Below the pieces are notes generated by a model. The model did not search any database, was not told where the DNA came from, and was given only the letters and a program-made list of their open reading frames with translations. A stretch of DNA of 64,000 nucleotides, from NCBI GenBank assembly GCA_035487155.1, contig DATHMK010000088.1, forward strand, positions 1 to 64,000, given 5' to 3'. This document shows, one piece after another, positions 60,964-64,000 of this stretch. This DNA is from DAIDKA01 sp035487155 (GTDB lineage: Bacteria > Pseudomonadota > Gammaproteobacteria > Steroidobacterales > Steroidobacteraceae). Position numbers and translations under genes: made by a program. The stretch's first letter is position 1, and every line of letters starts with the position of its first letter.

Positions 60964-62565
60964 ATGAAAATCAGGACCAACTGCTTTGCGGCTGCGTGGC
61001 GCGCCCTCACCGCCGCAGGGCTCACCGTGGCAGGTGCCTATGGCGCGAGCGCCCAGGCTGCAGGTCCCACGGCAAGTCTTGACAGCGGCAAGGTGCGCGG
61101 TGAAGTCACCGCCGACGTCGCTTCCTTCAAGGGCATTGCCTTCGCACAGCCGCCTTTGGGCGCGCTGCGCTGGCGCGCGCCGCAGGCGCCGCTACCCTGG
61201 CAGGGCATAAAGGACGTGCTGAGCTACGGCCCTGATTGCATGCAGGTGCCGTTTCCGGGGGATGCGGCACCACTGGGGGTGAAGCCTGCGGAGGATTGCC
61301 TGTATCTGAATGTCTGGACCCCGGCCCGCTTCAAGGGCCACAAGCTGCCCGTGATGGTGTGGATCTACGGTGGCGGCTTCGTCAACGGCGGCAGTTCCCC
61401 GCCGGAGTACGACGGCAGTGCCTTTGCCCGCGACGGCGTGGTGCTGGTGAGCTTCAACTACCGGCTCGGCAGTTTCGGCTTCTTCGCCCACCCGGCGCTG
61501 AGCGCCGAGCAGGCCGGTCAGCCGCTGGGCAACTATGGGCTGATGGACCAGATCGCGGCGCTGAAGTGGGTGCAGCGTAATGTCGCCGCCTTCGGCGGTG
61601 ATCCCGGCAACGTCACGGTGTTCGGCGAATCCGCGGGCGGTATGTCGGTGAATGCGCTGCTGAGCTCGCCCTTGGCGCAGGGACTGTTCCAGAAGGCGAT
61701 GATCGAGTCCGGTGCCGGGCGCGCCGGGCTGCTCGCACCGCGAAAGCTCAGCGGAACACCCGACTCGGCCGAGGCCAAGGGGGTCGCCCTGGCGCGCAGT
61801 TTCGGCATCGAGGGCAGCGATGCGGCGGCATTGGCGAGGCTGCGTGCGCTGCCGGCGCAGCAGCTGCTGGGCACCTTGAACATGGCCACCATGGGTGCCA
61901 ATCCCAACTACGTCGGTGGACCCATCCAGGACGGGCGGCTCAATGTTGGCACACCGGTAGCCTTGTATGCCGCCGGCAAGGCGCAGGCCGTGCCATTGGT
62001 CGTGGGCGCCAACAGCATGGACATTGGCTTCATGCGCGCGCGCACCCTGGATGAGCTCTTTGCGCAGTTCGGTGAGGACGCGGCAGCGGCCCGCGCGGCC
62101 TATGCCATGGATCCTGCAACGCCGGTGGCCGGGATCGCCTTCAAGGCCGGTGGCGATCAGGCCATGATCGAACCGGCGCGCGAGATCGCGCGCCTGTTGT
62201 CAGTGCGCCAACCGGTGTTTGAATACCGCTTCAGCTACGTCGCCGAGACCTTGCGCGCCAAGACGCCCGGAGCGCCCCATGCCACCGAAATCCCCTATGT
62301 CTTTGACACGGTGGCGGCGCGCTACGGCAAGGACCTGACGCCTGCGGATGAAATGGCGGCCAAGGTCATGCATGCCTACTGGGTGGGCTTCGCCAAAACC
62401 GGGGTGCCGCAGGCGCTGGGCTATCCGGCGTGGCCGGCCTATCAGCAGCAAAGCGATGAGATCATGGATTTCACCACCAATGGGCCGCTGGCCGGACCGG
62501 ATCCCTGGAAAACAAGGATGGACCTGGCGCAACGTTTCAGCGAGCGTCTCGCAGCCGGTCACTGA
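60964..62565 (+). CDS. Secreted type-B carboxylesterase
   Basis: A 533-aa alpha/beta hydrolase with a signal peptide (about 1-32). The oxyanion hole is YGGGFVNGG, the nucleophile is Ser 223 in FGESAGGMS, and EDCLYLNVWTP is the family signature 2. The acid residue lies in the GANSMDIGFM zone, and the catalytic His probably in PGAPHATEIPYVF. It hydrolyses carboxylic esters, possibly plant phenolic esters given the neighbours. Its end overlaps the LysR gene convergently by 7 nt. Confidence 0.88.
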   Translation: MKIRTNCFAAAWRALTAAGLTVAGAYGASAQAAGPTASLDSGKVRGEVTADVASFKGIAFAQPPLGALRWRAPQAPLPWQGIKDVLSYGPDCMQVPFPGDAAPLGVKPAEDCLYLNVWTPARFKGHKLPVMVWIYGGGFVNGGSSPPEYDGSAFARDGVVLVSFNYRLGSFGFFAHPALSAEQAGQPLGNYGLMDQIAALKWVQRNVAAFGGDPGNVTVFGESAGGMSVNALLSSPLAQGLFQKAMIESGAGRAGLLAPRKLSGTPDSAEAKGVALARSFGIEGSDAAALARLRALPAQQLLGTLNMATMGANPNYVGGPIQDGRLNVGTPVALYAAGKAQAVPLVVGANSMDIGFMRARTLDELFAQFGEDAAAARAAYAMDPATPVAGIAFKAGGDQAMIEPAREIARLLSVRQPVFEYRFSYVAETLRAKTPGAPHATEIPYVFDTVAARYGKDLTPADEMAAKVMHAYWVGFAKTGVPQALGYPAWPAYQQQSDEIMDFTTNGPLAGPDPWKTRMDLAQRFSERLAAGH

Positions 62566-63458
62566 ACCGCGGGCAGCGCCTCGTGCAGGGCGCCCTTCAG
62601 CCACTCGATCAGGGTCGAGATGCGCGCCAGCTTGGCGCGATGCTGGGTGACGTGGGCGCGGAACCAGGATTTGGGCAGTGCGTAACCGGGCAGCAGCGGT
62701 ACCAGCGTGCCGGCCTTGAGCGCATCGCCTGAGACATAGCGCGGCAGCATGGCAATGCCATTGCCGGCCAGCGCGGCGGCACGCAGCGTGACATTGTCAT
62801 TGGCGATGAGTCGTGGCCGCACATCAACACTGAGCTGCCCCTGTTCGCCATCGAAGCGCCAGGCCGTGCCCAAGGGTTTGAAGAACAGCCCATCGTGATC
62901 TTCCAGGTCGTGCGGGTGTAGCGGCGTGCCGCGGCGTGCCAGGTACTGCGGGGCTGCACACAGCACCTGCTCGAAGGGATACAAAGGCACGTCGATCACG
63001 CCTTCGTAGCTGCTGGCCGCGTGGCCACTGATGGCGAGATCAAAGCCTTCTTCGGCAGGGTTGACCGAACGATCCACCAGCGCCAGCTCCACGGTGATGT
63101 GCTCGTGCTGGTGCAGGAAGCGGCCCAGGGCATCCGAGAGCACCAATATATTGAGCGTGGTCGGGACCATCATGAGGATACGGCCCTCGAGCCGATCGCC
63201 CGCGCGCTTCAGCCCCGCGAGGGTGTCATCCAGGTCGGCAATGAGGCTGCGGGCCCGGCCCTGAAACTGTTCCCCGGATTCTGTCAAAACGACTTTGCGA
63301 GTGGAGCGCTCGAAGAGCTTGGTGCCGATGGCGTGCTCCAGCTGGCTGACACGCTTGGCCGCCACCGAGGGCACGACATTGAGCTGCCGGGCGGCCTCTG
63401 AGAACCCGCCATAGCGCGCCACGGCCAGGAAGGCGCGCAGATTGGCCACTGTATCCAT
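62559..63458 (-). CDS. LysR-family transcriptional regulator
   Basis: A 299-aa LTTR: N-terminal winged helix (ANLRAFLAVARYGGFSEAARQLNVVPSVAAKRVSQLEHAIG) and a C-terminal effector domain (about 90-290). It is divergent from ligA with a 103-bp gap that contains a T-N11-A palindrome, so it is a good candidate activator of protocatechuate 4,5-cleavage in response to an aromatic or ring-fission metabolite. Confidence 0.9.
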   Translation of the reverse strand: MDTVANLRAFLAVARYGGFSEAARQLNVVPSVAAKRVSQLEHAIGTKLFERSTRKVVLTESGEQFQGRARSLIADLDDTLAGLKRAGDRLEGRILMMVPTTLNILVLSDALGRFLHQHEHITVELALVDRSVNPAEEGFDLAISGHAASSYEGVIDVPLYPFEQVLCAAPQYLARRGTPLHPHDLEDHDGLFFKPLGTAWRFDGEQGQLSVDVRPRLIANDNVTLRAAALAGNGIAMLPRYVSGDALKAGTLVPLLPGYALPKSWFRAHVTQHRAKLARISTLIEWLKGALHEALPAVQ

Positions 63459-63505
63459 GATTTATCGCATATCACGAAAACTGAGCTCGTAATATGGTCC
63501 TAGTT

Positions 63506-63520
63506 ATTGCGATTTGCAAT
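63506..63520. promoter_or_regulatory. LysR-type operator (T-N11-A)
   Basis: ATTGCGATTTGCAAT is a perfect inverted repeat (ATTGC/GCAAT, 5-nt centre) containing T-N11-A. It lies between the LysR gene and ligA, 42 bp upstream of the ligA start and 48 bp from the regulator start, fitting control of both. Confidence 0.6.
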
Positions 63521-63561
63521 GAATATGATGTTCCCACCCAAGGCCTTGAACCGAGCCCGCC

Positions 63562-63948
63562 ATGACCACCGCCACCTTCGAAGACATCCCCGGCACCTAC
63601 GTGTTCACCGGCGACCGTGCCATCGAAGGTCGTCATCTGAACCGCTTCTGCATGTCATTGATGAGCGCCGTCAATCGCGCGCGCTTCAAGGCTGACGAGC
63701 GCGCCTATCTGGATGAATGGCCGATGAGCGAAGCGCAGAAGCAGGCGGTCATCCGGCGCGACTTCAAGGCGCTGCTCGAACACGGCGGCAATATCTTCTT
63801 CGTGCTCAAGATCGCGGCCGTGGACGGGCGGCCCACGCAGTCGGTGGCGGCCTCGTTTGCCGGTCAATCGAGCGAAGAGTACGCTGCCATGATGCGCAGC
63901 GGCGGGCGGAATCCGGCGGGTCTCAGGTCCATCTCGGGACGTTTCTAA
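63562..63948 (+). CDS. ligA: Protocatechuate 4,5-dioxygenase alpha subunit
   Basis: A 128-aa LigA-type small subunit of the extradiol dioxygenase that opens protocatechuate between C4 and C5. It shows DIPGTYVFTGDRAIEGRHLN, then FCMSLMSAVNRARFKADERAYLDEW and HGGNIFFVLKIAAVDGR, the LigA pattern. The subunit caps the active site of LigB. The next frame starts 1 nt after its stop and is the beginning of LigB, so the pair is one operon. Confidence 0.92.
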   Translation: MTTATFEDIPGTYVFTGDRAIEGRHLNRFCMSLMSAVNRARFKADERAYLDEWPMSEAQKQAVIRRDFKALLEHGGNIFFVLKIAAVDGRPTQSVAASFAGQSSEEYAAMMRSGGRNPAGLRSISGRF

Positions 63949-63949
63949 A

Positions 63950-64000
63950 GTGGCGCGGATCACCGCGGGCATTGGCTCAAGCCATGTGCCTGCGATCGGC
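63950..64000 (+). CDS. ligB: Protocatechuate 4,5-dioxygenase beta subunit, 5' end (cut by window)
   Basis: From GTG 63950 the frame reads VARITAGIGSSHVPAIG to the window end, matching the LigB start, whose His in SSHVPA is an Fe(II) ligand. Only 17 codons are visible. One nucleotide separates it from the ligA stop. LigB carries the catalytic iron of the ring-cleaving dioxygenase. Confidence 0.85.
   Translation, partial: MARITAGIGSSHVPAIG

Overview
The window reads as chromosomal DNA of a high-GC gammaproteobacterium. Housekeeping proteins such as SlyX, YbiI, exonuclease III, a RIO1-like kinase and a YheS-type ABC-F ATPase point there. The sigma-54-controlled MacB-like permease operon, the protocatechuate 4,5-cleavage genes and the carotenoid-oxygenase/PQQ genes suggest the Xanthomonadales/Steroidobacterales/Nevskiales neighbourhood. 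The taxonomic placement is inference. No rRNA, tRNA, CRISPR array or prophage was seen.

Layout. (1) 1-2291: the 5' end of a Fur-controlled gene on the minus strand, then a complete IS1595-type element (138-2283) with terminal inverted repeats, a perfect 8-bp target duplication and two passenger genes coupled to the transposase. (2) 2355-6421: xthA, a secreted peroxiredoxin, a membrane protein and a YheS-type ATPase. (3) 6425-13458: a CadR/PbrR-like MerR regulator divergent from a czcBAC-type heavy-metal RND efflux operon that ends, by a 4-nt overlap, in an enoyl-CoA hydratase-family gene. (4) 13468-14979: a membrane fatty-acid-hydroxylase-like protein and a RIO kinase.

(5) 15065-32834: the most striking region. 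One large operon encodes a TolC-like outer-membrane protein, an HlyD-like adaptor, one MacB/LolD-type ATPase, eight FtsX/MacB-type permeases arranged as four alternating A/B pairs, an orphan PotF-like polyamine-binding lipoprotein, an NtrC-type response regulator and its histidine kinase. A near-consensus sigma-54 promoter lies upstream of the first gene. It is preceded by a 12-bp-phased array of TGTCCGC half-sites that is probably the binding site of the operon's own response regulator.

(6) 33066-35110: slyX and a purine phosphoribosyltransferase end convergently, followed by a BamA/TamA-like outer-membrane protein. (7) 35166-43021: a phosphonate pathway comprising PEP mutase fused to a nucleotidyltransferase, phosphonopyruvate decarboxylase and 2-aminoethylphosphonate transaminase. 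It is coupled to a second nucleotidyltransferase, a flippase-like membrane protein and an unusual protein joining a CDP-alcohol phosphatidyltransferase to a 2-oxoglutarate/Fe(II) oxygenase. Together these suggest synthesis of a (hydroxylated) aminoethylphosphonolipid.

(8) 43018-51405: small envelope and zinc-finger proteins, a PQQ dehydrogenase/carotenoid-cleavage-type oxygenase operon with two DUF8021-like secreted proteins, and a PadR-PspC pair with a perfect palindromic operator. (9) 51465-64000: a TonB-dependent receptor whose start codon lies in a hairpin, a subtilase-like protease, a flavin reductase, a YSC84 protein, a tannase-family esterase, a nitronate monooxygenase, a ChaA-like antiporter and a carboxylesterase. 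A LysR regulator is divergent from ligA and the first codons of ligB (protocatechuate 4,5-dioxygenase), which run off the right edge. The esterases, PQQ dehydrogenase, stilbene/carotenoid-type oxygenase and ring-cleavage genes fit a plant-aromatic degrader.
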